A stretch of 26,752 bases of DNA from NCBI GenBank assembly GCA_004551945.1, contig SFPN01000023.1, positions 1 to 26,752 on the forward strand, read 5' to 3'. A program made the position numbers and the translations under genes. The notes beneath the pieces are model-generated. The model worked only from the letters and a program-made list of their open reading frames with translations. It was not told the origin of the DNA and searched no databases. This document shows, one piece after another, positions 1 to 6,348 of this stretch; within the stretch, counting starts at the first letter, position 1; every line of letters starts with the position of its first letter. The DNA is from Clostridiales bacterium. GTDB taxonomy: Bacteria > Bacillota > Clostridia > Oscillospirales > Oscillospiraceae.

Positions 1-221
1 ACCATTACCTTGAACAGCACGCGCGGGTCGACCTTCGATTTCCGCTCTTTGGGCGAATAGGCGCGATACAGTTCCCTGTAATCCAGTTCCTCAAGCTGGA
101 CGCTTGTCAGTCGGACGGGTGCGTTCTCCGGTAACAAAATTTCATTGTTCAGTGCAAGAACCAGTTGACCATTTCGCTCATATACGTTACACTGATCTTG
201 CGTTTTAGAATTGTTTTTCAC
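1..221 (-). mobile_element. IS1182-family transposase, 5' part (runs off the window)
   Basis: The minus strand encodes an uninterrupted N-terminus containing the motif LEELDYRELYRAYSPKERKS, followed by VDPRVLFKVMV. This is the typical start of IS1182-family DDE transposases. An upstream stretch reading QDQCNVYERNGQLVLALNN also fits the family. The best start is a GTG at 221-219; no strong ribosome site precedes it, so the start is uncertain. The rest of the gene lies beyond position 1, so it is unknown whether the element is intact. A 17-bp hairpin sits immediately upstream of the start, which could shield the transposase from outside transcription. The element forms the left neighbour of the glycyl-radical gene cluster. 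Confidence 0.8.
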
Positions 222-238
222 ACTTTCAATTTTAACGC

Positions 239-290
239 AAACACCGCGGATAGGAAACCCTTTCGGGCTCCTATCCGCGGTGTTTTTCTT
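239..290. terminator. Hairpin with 17-bp perfect stem upstream of the transposase
   Basis: Arms 239-255 and 269-285 are perfectly complementary, with a 13-nt loop. On the plus strand the right arm runs into TTTTTCTT, giving a good Rho-independent terminator. On the minus strand the tail is a weaker TTTGCGTT. The hairpin lies directly in front of the transposase start, so it may block read-through into the element or belong to the element's end. Confidence 0.6.
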
Positions 291-554
291 AGACGCTATT
301 TTGCAACGCGCCCTTTTTGTTGTTTCCTGCAAAAGCAAAGCACAAAAATCTGGGAATCCTACTGTATTCCAATATCAAACAGGGCTAGTATATCTGTACA
401 AAATAGTGCTGCATTGAACCACGGCACGATTCCCCTTTCACCGCCTGCGCACCAACAAAAAGCAGGCTTTTCAGGAAAAAATGGTGCCAGTTTTCGCAGA
501 AAACAGCAAAATACATCAACAGGGAAATAAGATTCCTTGTCGTTTTTGTGCTGT
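291..554. other. Intergenic region with no supported gene
   Basis: All reading frames here are short, start poorly and resemble no family I recognise. The outer end of the insertion sequence probably lies in this stretch, but I could not identify terminal inverted repeats or a target duplication, because the other end of the element is outside the window. Confidence 0.5.
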
Positions 555-583
555 TTGACAAAGAAAGAACCATCTGGTATATT
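555..583 (+). promoter_or_regulatory. Strong sigma-A-type promoter for the glycyl-radical cluster
   Basis: A perfect -35 TTGACA (555-560), a 17-bp spacer and a -10 TATATT (578-583) point towards the flavodoxin gene. The inferred transcription start is near 590. This leaves about 130 nt of untranslated leader (590-721) before the first gene. I see no clear riboswitch or hairpin in that leader. Confidence 0.65.
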
Positions 584-721
584 TCAAAATGAAAGAAGGG
601 TTCACCAAGAACACCGGCTTCCGCACCTTACGGACGCAGAAAACCTGGGTACGTTCCGTTTCCTGGAAGCACTTCCGAGAGAACACAGCAAGCTTTGCTC
701 GCACGAAAAAGGGGGGCCGTC

Positions 722-1258
722 ATGAAAACCCTGGTGTTATACGAATCCCATACCGGCTATACCCGCCGGTATACGCAATGGATTTCCGAAGCGCTCAGAG
801 CAGATATCCTGCCCCTCAAAGAAGCCACATCGGCTCTCCTCAGGGATGCGGACCTCGTCATATTCGGCGGGAGCATTCGAGGCAGCATCATCAGCGGGCA
901 GGACAGGATGAAAAAGCTCGCCAAGAAAGCAGGCAGCAAAGCGGTCCTTTACTTCGGCGTTGGCCTTCGGCCGGATAGCCCCCGCACGAGAAGCCTGCTT
1001 CGCAGAAATAACTTCGGGTCGGAATCCACCGTTCCCCTCTTCTACTTCCAGGGCGGTCTGAACAGAGATTCGCTCGCTTCCGGAGATCGAACCATGCTGA
1101 CAATCTATCAAGCCATGCTCAAACGGCGCCGCTCCATCCATCCGGAGGACGCTGAACTGCTGCAGATCATGCGCTGTTCCAGCGATTACTCCGGCAAAGA
1201 ACAAATTCGTCCGCTGCTGGAGAAAGCCGCGCAATACACAAAACAATTTGAAAGCTGA
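722..1258 (+). CDS. Flavodoxin-domain protein (HemG/Flavodoxin_5-like)
   Basis: A 178-residue protein begins at the ATG at 722, behind an AGGGGGG ribosome site. The N-terminus is a beta strand followed by ESHTGYT (residues 8-14), the FMN phosphate-binding loop of flavodoxins. Residues near 50-60 read DLVIFGGSIRG, the second flavin-contact segment seen in HemG-like members. An additional ATG 27 nt upstream (695) is in frame, but the ribosome site would then be inside the gene. Known relatives carry FMN and move single electrons. Glycyl radical activases in other bacteria accept electrons from flavodoxin, so this protein could reduce the activase encoded 3.4 kb downstream; that is inference. 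It could instead act in quinone or porphyrin redox chemistry like HemG. It is the first gene after the 555-583 promoter, and the next gene follows after about 95 nt with no obvious terminator. Confidence 0.75.
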   Translation: MKTLVLYESHTGYTRRYTQWISEALRADILPLKEATSALLRDADLVIFGGSIRGSIISGQDRMKKLAKKAGSKAVLYFGVGLRPDSPRTRSLLRRNNFGSESTVPLFYFQGGLNRDSLASGDRTMLTIYQAMLKRRRSIHPEDAELLQIMRCSSDYSGKEQIRPLLEKAAQYTKQFES

Positions 1259-1353
1259 AGATCTTATCTTTCGTATGACGACGCGGAAGGGGCCCCTCCG
1301 TGTTCTCATAAACCTGCCGCGTATCTATTCAACAAAAAGAAAGTAAGGAAGCT

Positions 1354-1398
1354 ATGAACAAGAGCGGTTTAGTCAACTGAGCCATCTGGATCGGCGTC
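1354..1398 (+). other. Upstream in-frame start interrupted by TGA (probable true 5' end of the DUF1097-like gene)
   Basis: A ribosome site AAGGAAG (1345-1351) precedes an ATG at 1354. Translation gives MNKSGLVN, then TGA at 1378-1380, then AIWIGV in the same frame, continuing into the membrane protein at 1399. A single TGG-to-TGA change would restore one continuous gene starting at 1354. Alternatives are a sequencing error or an eight-codon leader peptide with re-initiation at 1399. Confidence 0.6.
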
Positions 1399-1956
1399 AT
1401 GTCCGGCATCTACTGCGCAATCTATCTGCTCACCATTGGCTCCTACACAAGCTCGCATTTCCTTCCGGGTTATCAGATCGTTTACGCCACCTTCACCGCC
1501 CTGCCCATCTATTTCACCGCAGGCGCTAAGAGAGAGGAATTCTTCCAGTATATCGGAAGTTACCTTGTCGGCGTCGTGTGGGCAATGATCTACCTGTTTA
1601 TTATGGACCGTCTGGCAACCACCGGCATCCCCGCCTGGGCTAACATCGCCCTCGTTGTCGCAGTGATCTGTATCGTGGAATGTGCCATCCACTTCTGCCT
1701 GCCGGCATCCCTTCCCTTCAACAAGGTCCCCGCTCATTTCGGCGCCATCTCCAATTCCTTCTGGTGCTCCAACATGAGCATTGCCATTCTGGGGGGTGCC
1801 GGCGCCACCTCGGTGGGCGGCTTCTACAATTTCACCGCATTCCCCATTCTGGCCATCACCCTCTGCACCGGCACTCTGCTTGGCCTTATCTGCAATGAAG
1901 GTCTGAACTTCATCGATGCAGAAACCGGGAAGTGGAAGCTGCCTGGCAAAAAGTAA
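1399..1956 (+). CDS. DUF1097-like integral membrane protein, probably N-terminally truncated
   Basis: The product of 185 residues is very hydrophobic. It has about five or six membrane segments, including stretches around YIGSYLVGVVWAMIYLFIM and IALVVAVICIVECAIHF, and a short polar C-terminus. Its length and pattern resemble the DUF1097 family (E. coli YcdZ-like), whose function is unknown; the assignment is from overall look, not a decisive motif. The ATG at 1399 has only a weak ribosome site, whereas a better start at 1354 is cut off by an in-frame TGA (1378-1380). As written, part of the first membrane helix is lost, so the protein may be inactive or poorly made. It lies 55 nt before the glycyl radical enzyme, with no terminator between them, so it is probably co-transcribed. 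A role in moving the enzyme's substrate or product across the membrane is possible but unproven. Confidence 0.6.
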   Translation: MSGIYCAIYLLTIGSYTSSHFLPGYQIVYATFTALPIYFTAGAKREEFFQYIGSYLVGVVWAMIYLFIMDRLATTGIPAWANIALVVAVICIVECAIHFCLPASLPFNKVPAHFGAISNSFWCSNMSIAILGGAGATSVGGFYNFTAFPILAITLCTGTLLGLICNEGLNFIDAETGKWKLPGKK

Positions 1957-2011
1957 TTCCCTCTATTCCTCCCTTTACACTCTTTAAGTTTTCATCAGAA
2001 AGGAGTACACT

Positions 2012-4270
2012 ATGTCTAATGCAACTTGTTCTACTGCAACTTTAGGCCAGAACCTCAGAGCTGGCACTGTCGCAAAGGTCGGCAGCACCAAGCGCATCCA
2101 AGAGCTCAACGGGATGCTGCACGGCAACCGCCCCAATGTTGATATCACCCGCGCCAAGGTGTATACTAAGGTATATCGGGAGACCGAGGGCATGCCTCCC
2201 ATGATGCGCCGTTACAAGGCATCCGCTGCTGTCTACCGCGCCATGAGCGATACCGTTTATGACCACGAGCAGCTGGTCGGCTGGCCCACCAAGCGCATCC
2301 GAGGCGCCAACTTCGCCATTGAGCTGCATGCCCACTGGCTGGCAGACGACCTGGTAAACCTGCGCAACCGTGAGTACGATCCCTTTGAAATCACCGACGA
2401 AGACTACGAGGCCCTGGAAAAGGACCTGCTCCCCTACTGGAAAGATAAGACCATGGCCGTTCAGTGGGGCCACTACGTCACGGAGCATGAATGGAACCGA
2501 GCTCAGTTTGGCGGCGTTTCCGACGTTTCCAACTATCTGTGCGCCAACGGCTCTCACTTCATTCCCGCTTGGACCGACGTCATCGAGCACGGCTTCGTGA
2601 AGTACTATGAGGAGGCAAAGCAGCTGCTTGCCGCTCTGGATCCCAACGATCCCACCGCCATCGACAAGCGCATCTTCTACAATGGTATTATCGAGGTCCT
2701 GGAAGCCATCCGCGACTGGGGCGAGAGAATGTCCGCCTCCTGCAGCCGCAAAGCAGCGGAGGAAAAGGACCCGGTCCGCAAGCAGGAACTGGAAAAGATG
2801 GCTGATATGATGAAGCGTGTTCCCTGGGGCCCTGCTACCTCCTTCTATGATGCAATCGAGACCGCATGGGCCGTCTGCTTCTTCCTGTTCGTGGAAGGCG
2901 CAGGTCCTTCCATCACCTGGGGTCGTATCGATCAGTATCTGTATCCTTACTATAAGGCAGATGTTGAAAAGGGTATTCTGACGCCCGAGTCTGCAATGGA
3001 GCTGATCGAAGAGCTGTACATCCGTGTTAACACCAATGTTTGGTTCCAGTCTTCCCAGATGGCATACATCTTCGGTGGCTATTACCGCTACCCCCATCTG
3101 GACCTGGGCGGTTTGGATGAAAACGGCAAGGATGCCACCAATGAGCTGTCCTACCTTTTCCTGCGCGCCATGCGGTATGCACGCACCACCGCACCCACCG
3201 TGTCCCTGATGCTGCATCAAAAGACCCCCGACTCCCTGCTGCGCGAAGCATGCGAGCTTGCCGCCGAGGGCATGGGCCACCCCTCCTTCTTCAATGTGGA
3301 AAGCCTTTACACCATGCTGGAACACCGTGCTGCCGGTCCTGACGGGTATTCCAATTACACCCGCAAGGAGATTATGAAGTACGGCTCCCCCATCGGCTGC
3401 GTAGAGCCCGGCGTGGAAGGCCGTCAGTATGGACATACGGACTCTGGCATCATCAACGTGGCAGGCGCCGCCCTCATGGCCGTCACAAACGGCGTGATGC
3501 CCATTGAATCGGACAACATGTTTGCCGGAAAGCTGCTGACCTTCGAGACCGGCGCTCCCGATTCCTTCAAGACCTTCGATGAATTCTATGCGGCAGTGAA
3601 GGCCCAGGTCAAGTATGCCATCGAAGAATGCCACTCCAACCTCGTCATCTGCGAGAAGCTGCTGGCAGAGCAGTTCAACCTTCCTACCTTCACCGTATTG
3701 CTGGACGGTGCGCTGGAAAAGGCAAAGGACGCCACCGCCGGCGGCGCCAAGGTCAACATTGGTCCCACCATGCAGATGGTTGGCTTTGCCACCATGGCCG
3801 ACTCGGTTGCCGCAATCAAGAAGGTCGTCTTCGACGACAAGGAAGCAACCCTGCAGGAGGTCTGTGATGCCTGCATGAACAATTTCAAGGGCTATGACGC
3901 ACTGCGCGCAAAGCTGCTGGCCGCCCCGAAGTTCGGCAACGACGACGACTATGTGGATACCATCGCCGCCGACCTGTGGAAGTGGTTCTCCGACTGCACC
4001 ATCCGCCTGAAGATGTATCGCGGCCACTACTGCGACGCCGCCATCCAGATGGTCCAGTCCAACGTGGGCTACGGTGCCATGACCGGTGCCACCCCCAACG
4101 GCAGACTTGCCGGTATGCCCATCTCCGACACCATGTCCGCAACCCAGCAGGCCGATACCCACGGCCCCACCGCCGCAGCACGCAGCTACGGCAAGCTGGA
4201 CTACGGCGCCTATTCCAACGGCACTCTGCTGAACATGTGGATCAGCCAGACCGAGATGATTGAGCAGTAA
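2012..4270 (+). CDS. Split glycyl radical enzyme, large catalytic subunit (lacks the Gly-loop domain)
   Basis: This 752-residue protein is a pyruvate-formate-lyase-like barrel. Conserved family blocks are visible: PATSFYDAIETAW (about 274-286), WGRIDQYLYPYY (303-314), the catalytic loop GSPIGCVEPG with C463 and E465 (codon for C463 at 3398-3400), and a late block TPNGRLAGMPISDT (about 694-707). It ends shortly after NGTLLNMWIS, exactly where other members continue into the glycyl-radical domain; that domain is missing here and is encoded by the next gene. Pyruvate formate-lyase has adjacent Cys-Cys; here C463 follows Gly, so pyruvate is an unlikely substrate. The Cys-x-Glu pair is typical of the dehydratase, lyase and decarboxylase members, but the loop after it (GRQYGHTDSG) does not match a characterised enzyme I can name. 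A strong AAAGGAG site precedes the ATG. The enzyme should be cytoplasmic and oxygen-sensitive. Confidence 0.9.
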   Translation: MSNATCSTATLGQNLRAGTVAKVGSTKRIQELNGMLHGNRPNVDITRAKVYTKVYRETEGMPPMMRRYKASAAVYRAMSDTVYDHEQLVGWPTKRIRGANFAIELHAHWLADDLVNLRNREYDPFEITDEDYEALEKDLLPYWKDKTMAVQWGHYVTEHEWNRAQFGGVSDVSNYLCANGSHFIPAWTDVIEHGFVKYYEEAKQLLAALDPNDPTAIDKRIFYNGIIEVLEAIRDWGERMSASCSRKAAEEKDPVRKQELEKMADMMKRVPWGPATSFYDAIETAWAVCFFLFVEGAGPSITWGRIDQYLYPYYKADVEKGILTPESAMELIEELYIRVNTNVWFQSSQMAYIFGGYYRYPHLDLGGLDENGKDATNELSYLFLRAMRYARTTAPTVSLMLHQKTPDSLLREACELAAEGMGHPSFFNVESLYTMLEHRAAGPDGYSNYTRKEIMKYGSPIGCVEPGVEGRQYGHTDSGIINVAGAALMAVTNGVMPIESDNMFAGKLLTFETGAPDSFKTFDEFYAAVKAQVKYAIEECHSNLVICEKLLAEQFNLPTFTVLLDGALEKAKDATAGGAKVNIGPTMQMVGFATMADSVAAIKKVVFDDKEATLQEVCDACMNNFKGYDALRAKLLAAPKFGNDDDYVDTIAADLWKWFSDCTIRLKMYRGHYCDAAIQMVQSNVGYGAMTGATPNGRLAGMPISDTMSATQQADTHGPTAAARSYGKLDYGAYSNGTLLNMWISQTEMIEQ

Positions 4271-4323
4271 TACACTTTGAATACCCCCATACATTCAAAA
4301 AACACTGCAGAAAGGAGCACCAT

Positions 4324-4623
4324 ATGATGACAACCATTCGTGATATTCCTCTGAACTGCCCCGAGGCAACCTACGTTCAGCCCGACTATAAGGAAGCCGG
4401 CATGAACAACTTCACCAATCTGGTACGCACCATGCTCAACGACTATGGCGTATACCACGTTCAGTTCAACACCATCAGCAAGGACACCCTTGTGGATGCC
4501 AAGGCTCATCCCGAGAACTACCCCACCCTCATTGTCCGCGTGGCCGGCTACAGTGTTTACTGGACCGACCTGGCTGAGCGTGTTCAGGACGACATTATCA
4601 GCCGTACTGAGCACACCTTCTGA
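4324..4623 (+). CDS. Split glycyl radical enzyme, small subunit carrying the glycyl radical
   Basis: This 99-residue protein is the detached C-terminal domain of a glycyl radical enzyme. It contains GVYHVQFNTISKDTLVDAK (about 42-60), HPENYPTLIVRVAGYSVYW with the radical glycine G75 in RVAGYS, and the closing block DDIISRTEH. These line up with the last 80 or so residues of single-chain enzymes. It has its own AGAAAGGAG ribosome site and ATG (4324, with a second ATG at 4327), 53 nt after the large subunit's stop, so it is a real second gene and not a frameshift product. The large and small parts sum to 851 residues, a normal full-length size. It differs from the stress protein GrcA/YfiD, which replaces a damaged domain on an otherwise complete pyruvate formate-lyase, because here the partner has no such domain. 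I infer an obligate two-protein enzyme. Confidence 0.92.
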   Translation: MMTTIRDIPLNCPEATYVQPDYKEAGMNNFTNLVRTMLNDYGVYHVQFNTISKDTLVDAKAHPENYPTLIVRVAGYSVYWTDLAERVQDDIISRTEHTF

Positions 4624-4639
4624 TCCCGTAACCTGACGG

Positions 4640-4675
4640 AGGAGGCGTTCCCTTCCCGGGAGCGCCTCCTTTTTT
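4640..4675 (+). terminator. Rho-independent terminator between GRE small subunit and activase
   Basis: Arms 4640-4652 and 4658-4670 form a 13-bp GC-rich stem (one G-U pair) with loop TTCCC, followed by a T run to 4675. It sits inside the gene cluster, after the small subunit and 32 nt before the activase. Partial read-through would lower activase levels relative to the enzyme. Confidence 0.8.
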
Positions 4676-4707
4676 CAATCACCGACACGCGAAGGGAGAG
4701 CTTTTTT

Positions 4708-5670
4708 ATGAGTGAAAAAAAAGCGACTATATTCGATATCGGCCGTTACCGCAATGCGGATGGACCCGGCATACGCACCATCATCTTTTTCAAAGGATGT
4801 CCGCTCCGCTGCAAATGGTGCTGCAACCCGTTCGGTTTATCTAGAAAGCGGCAGTTGGTTGTCAATCCGTTCAAATGCACCGGCTGCGGCAGCTGTGCCC
4901 AGGTATGCAGACAGAACTGCAACACCGTCAGCGCAGAAACCCATAAGGTCATCACGGATTTCTCCCGGTGTGTTCTTTGCGGAGACTGCATTGTCCCCTG
5001 TCAGGTCAATGCCCGCAGCCTGTCCGGCGACGAATACACCGCCCGGGAGCTCTACCAAGAGGCGGGCAAGGACCGCGCCTTTTACCGCCGGGGCGGCGGC
5101 GGCGTGACCCTCTCTGGCGGTGAGGTGCTCTACCAGTGGGAAGTGGCTTCCGAGACGCTTCGCCTGTGCCGCCAGGACGGAATGAACTGCTGCATTGAGA
5201 CCTCCGCCTTTGCACCGTGGGAACATCTCTGGGCTGTCGCCCGGTACTGCAACACGGTATTTGTCGACCTCAAGCACATTGACAGCGGGAAACACCAGGA
5301 ACTGACCGGCGTTCCCAACGAACGGATCCTTGAAAACATGGCAAAGCTCTGCGAGGAGCTTCCGAAGCTGGCGGGCCGGGTCATCGTCCGTCTGCCCATC
5401 GTCCCCGGCTATAACGACGACAATGAATCCATCGCCGGTGCTGCGGACTTTGTTTCCCACCTGGCCCATCACCCAGAGATCAATCTCCTGCCCTATCACG
5501 ATCTTGGCGCAACCAAATACGAAATGATCGGAGAGACGTACGCGCTGACAGACGTGGAAAGCCGCAAAAAGAAGGACCCCCGGCTGCAGGAACTTCTTAC
5601 CCTGTGCCAAACGCATGCACCGGACAACCGTGTCAGCCTGGGCGGCGAGGCGATCGACCCGAAGGGATAA
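4708..5670 (+). CDS. Glycyl-radical enzyme activating enzyme (radical SAM, with two extra 4Fe-4S clusters)
   Basis: The 320-residue protein is a radical S-adenosylmethionine enzyme of the GRE-activase family. CPLRCKWC supplies C31, C35 and C38 for the radical-SAM cluster. Two ferredoxin-like motifs follow, C57/C60/C63/C67 and C88/C91/C94/C98, as in activases of non-pyruvate GREs. The glycine-rich GGGGVTLSGGEVL segment is the family signature for SAM binding. It would abstract a hydrogen from G75 of the small subunit encoded just upstream. Most activases dock on a Gly loop attached to the barrel, so this one may instead act on a free small protein or on the assembled pair. A GAAGGGAG ribosome site precedes the ATG. 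A terminator (4640-4675) separates it from the GRE genes and another one follows it, so it closes the cluster. Confidence 0.93.
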   Translation: MSEKKATIFDIGRYRNADGPGIRTIIFFKGCPLRCKWCCNPFGLSRKRQLVVNPFKCTGCGSCAQVCRQNCNTVSAETHKVITDFSRCVLCGDCIVPCQVNARSLSGDEYTARELYQEAGKDRAFYRRGGGGVTLSGGEVLYQWEVASETLRLCRQDGMNCCIETSAFAPWEHLWAVARYCNTVFVDLKHIDSGKHQELTGVPNERILENMAKLCEELPKLAGRVIVRLPIVPGYNDDNESIAGAADFVSHLAHHPEINLLPYHDLGATKYEMIGETYALTDVESRKKKDPRLQELLTLCQTHAPDNRVSLGGEAIDPKG

Positions 5671-5694
5671 GCGGCCATTCCAACCACAATCTGA

Positions 5695-5727
5695 AGCCCC
5701 ATCAGGAAATCCTGGTGGGGCTTTTCT
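5695..5727 (+). terminator. Rho-independent terminator after the activase
   Basis: Arms 5695-5706 and 5711-5722 pair over 12 bp (one G-U), with loop AAAT and a following TTTTCTC. It lies 24 nt after the activase stop and ends the glycyl-radical transcription unit. Confidence 0.8.
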
Positions 5728-6112
5728 CATGCAAACAGATTCGCTTTCTGTTTGGTGTACTCTATCACACCCTGCTATTGATCCCGTAAAGAACTGCCTA
5801 AGTATTTTTGAAGCCCATAGTAATCCTGTTTTCTTCCTGCATATTTCTTACCAGTCTAAAAGTTTACTGTATTCATCACCATATGTAATTGGAGTCAAAA
5901 CAACCTCATTTGGACTATGGTCATCACACAATATTATCAAAAAAGTTAAGAAAAAGTCCTGATTTCTCACGAAATCAGACCTTTTCGAGCAGGCCGAAAC
6001 AGTGGCCTATGAATTATGCAAGTTTTGTTTGCTGCTCCAAGTGTATTGCCAGGAAAATCACGGGGGCGGCAGACTTTTTGCTGTTGTCAACAGGTCCAAC
6101 TCTTGACGGCAC
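5728..6112. other. Gene-free AT-richer stretch at the right edge of the accessory region
   Basis: No frame here gives a recognisable protein. Base composition is visibly more AT-rich than on either side. An imperfect hairpin (5959-5966 with 5971-5978, loop TCAC, flanked by AAAAG and CTTTT) is the only structure I see. The stretch ends where the coding remnant of ogt begins, so it may hold a recombination or insertion junction. Confidence 0.5.
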
Positions 6113-6248
6113 CCGCAATCCCCTCTCTGTTTTGATCCCCTGCCACCGGGTGGTGGGGGCTGGCGGGAAGCTCACCGGCTACGCTGGAGGGCTGGACAAA
6201 AAAGCCTGGCTGCTGGCCCACGAAGGGGCGGCAGCAGGCGGAAAATAG
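6113..6248 (+). pseudogene. ogt: ogt remnant: C-terminal fragment of methylated-DNA-protein-cysteine methyltransferase
   Basis: The last 45 or so codons before TAG at 6246-6248 encode RNPLSVLIPCHRVVGAGG, then KLTGYAGGLDKKAWLLAHEG. This is the conserved end of O6-alkylguanine-DNA alkyltransferase, with the acceptor cysteine in PCHRV. The rest of the methyltransferase domain that precedes this motif in intact Ogt proteins is missing; upstream codons in the same frame show no resemblance. It therefore cannot fold as a working repair protein. Its composition matches the GC-rich genes to the right rather than the sequence to its left, which suggests that host backbone resumes here and that the gene was cut by an insertion or deletion. 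Confidence 0.8.
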
Positions 6249-6271
6249 CACGGTTTAAAGGGTCTCTGTGT

Positions 6272-6318
6272 ATAAAATCAGGCCGAGACGCACAAAAGGT
6301 AAGTATCCCTGATTTTAT
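6272..6318 (+). repeat. 11-bp inverted repeat in the leader of the alcohol dehydrogenase gene
   Basis: ATAAAATCAGG (6272-6282) and CCTGATTTTAT (6308-6318) are perfect complements around a 25-nt loop. The left arm overlaps a possible -10 (TATAAA, 6271-6276); the right arm ends 12 nt before the ribosome site. It could be an operator pair or an mRNA hairpin that controls the following gene. Confidence 0.5.
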
Positions 6319-6348
6319 GAACCTCTCAACGGAAAGGAGACCTTTACC

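Noticed and set aside
589..721. A small gene ahead of the flavodoxin gene (MKEGFTKNTGF...)
   Set aside because: It has no ribosome site, lies in the leader after the promoter and runs out of frame into the flavodoxin gene; no family resemblance.
1378..1380. Selenocysteine at the in-frame TGA of the membrane protein gene
   Set aside because: No convincing SECIS-type hairpin follows, Trp fits the hydrophobic context, and no selenoprotein of this family is known to me.
2042..4294. 750-codon open frame antisense to the GRE large subunit
   Set aside because: It mirrors the codon structure of the real gene, has no ribosome site and resembles no family; the plus strand carries the GRE motifs.
4270..4324. 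Programmed frameshift joining the two GRE parts
   Set aside because: There is a stop codon, a 53-nt gap and an independent AAAGGAG site with ATG; no slippery sequence or overlap exists.
4324..4623. Small GRE gene as a GrcA/YfiD spare part for pyruvate formate-lyase
   Set aside because: It follows directly a GRE that lacks this domain, and its HVQFN and RVAGYS blocks resemble non-pyruvate GREs more than GrcA.
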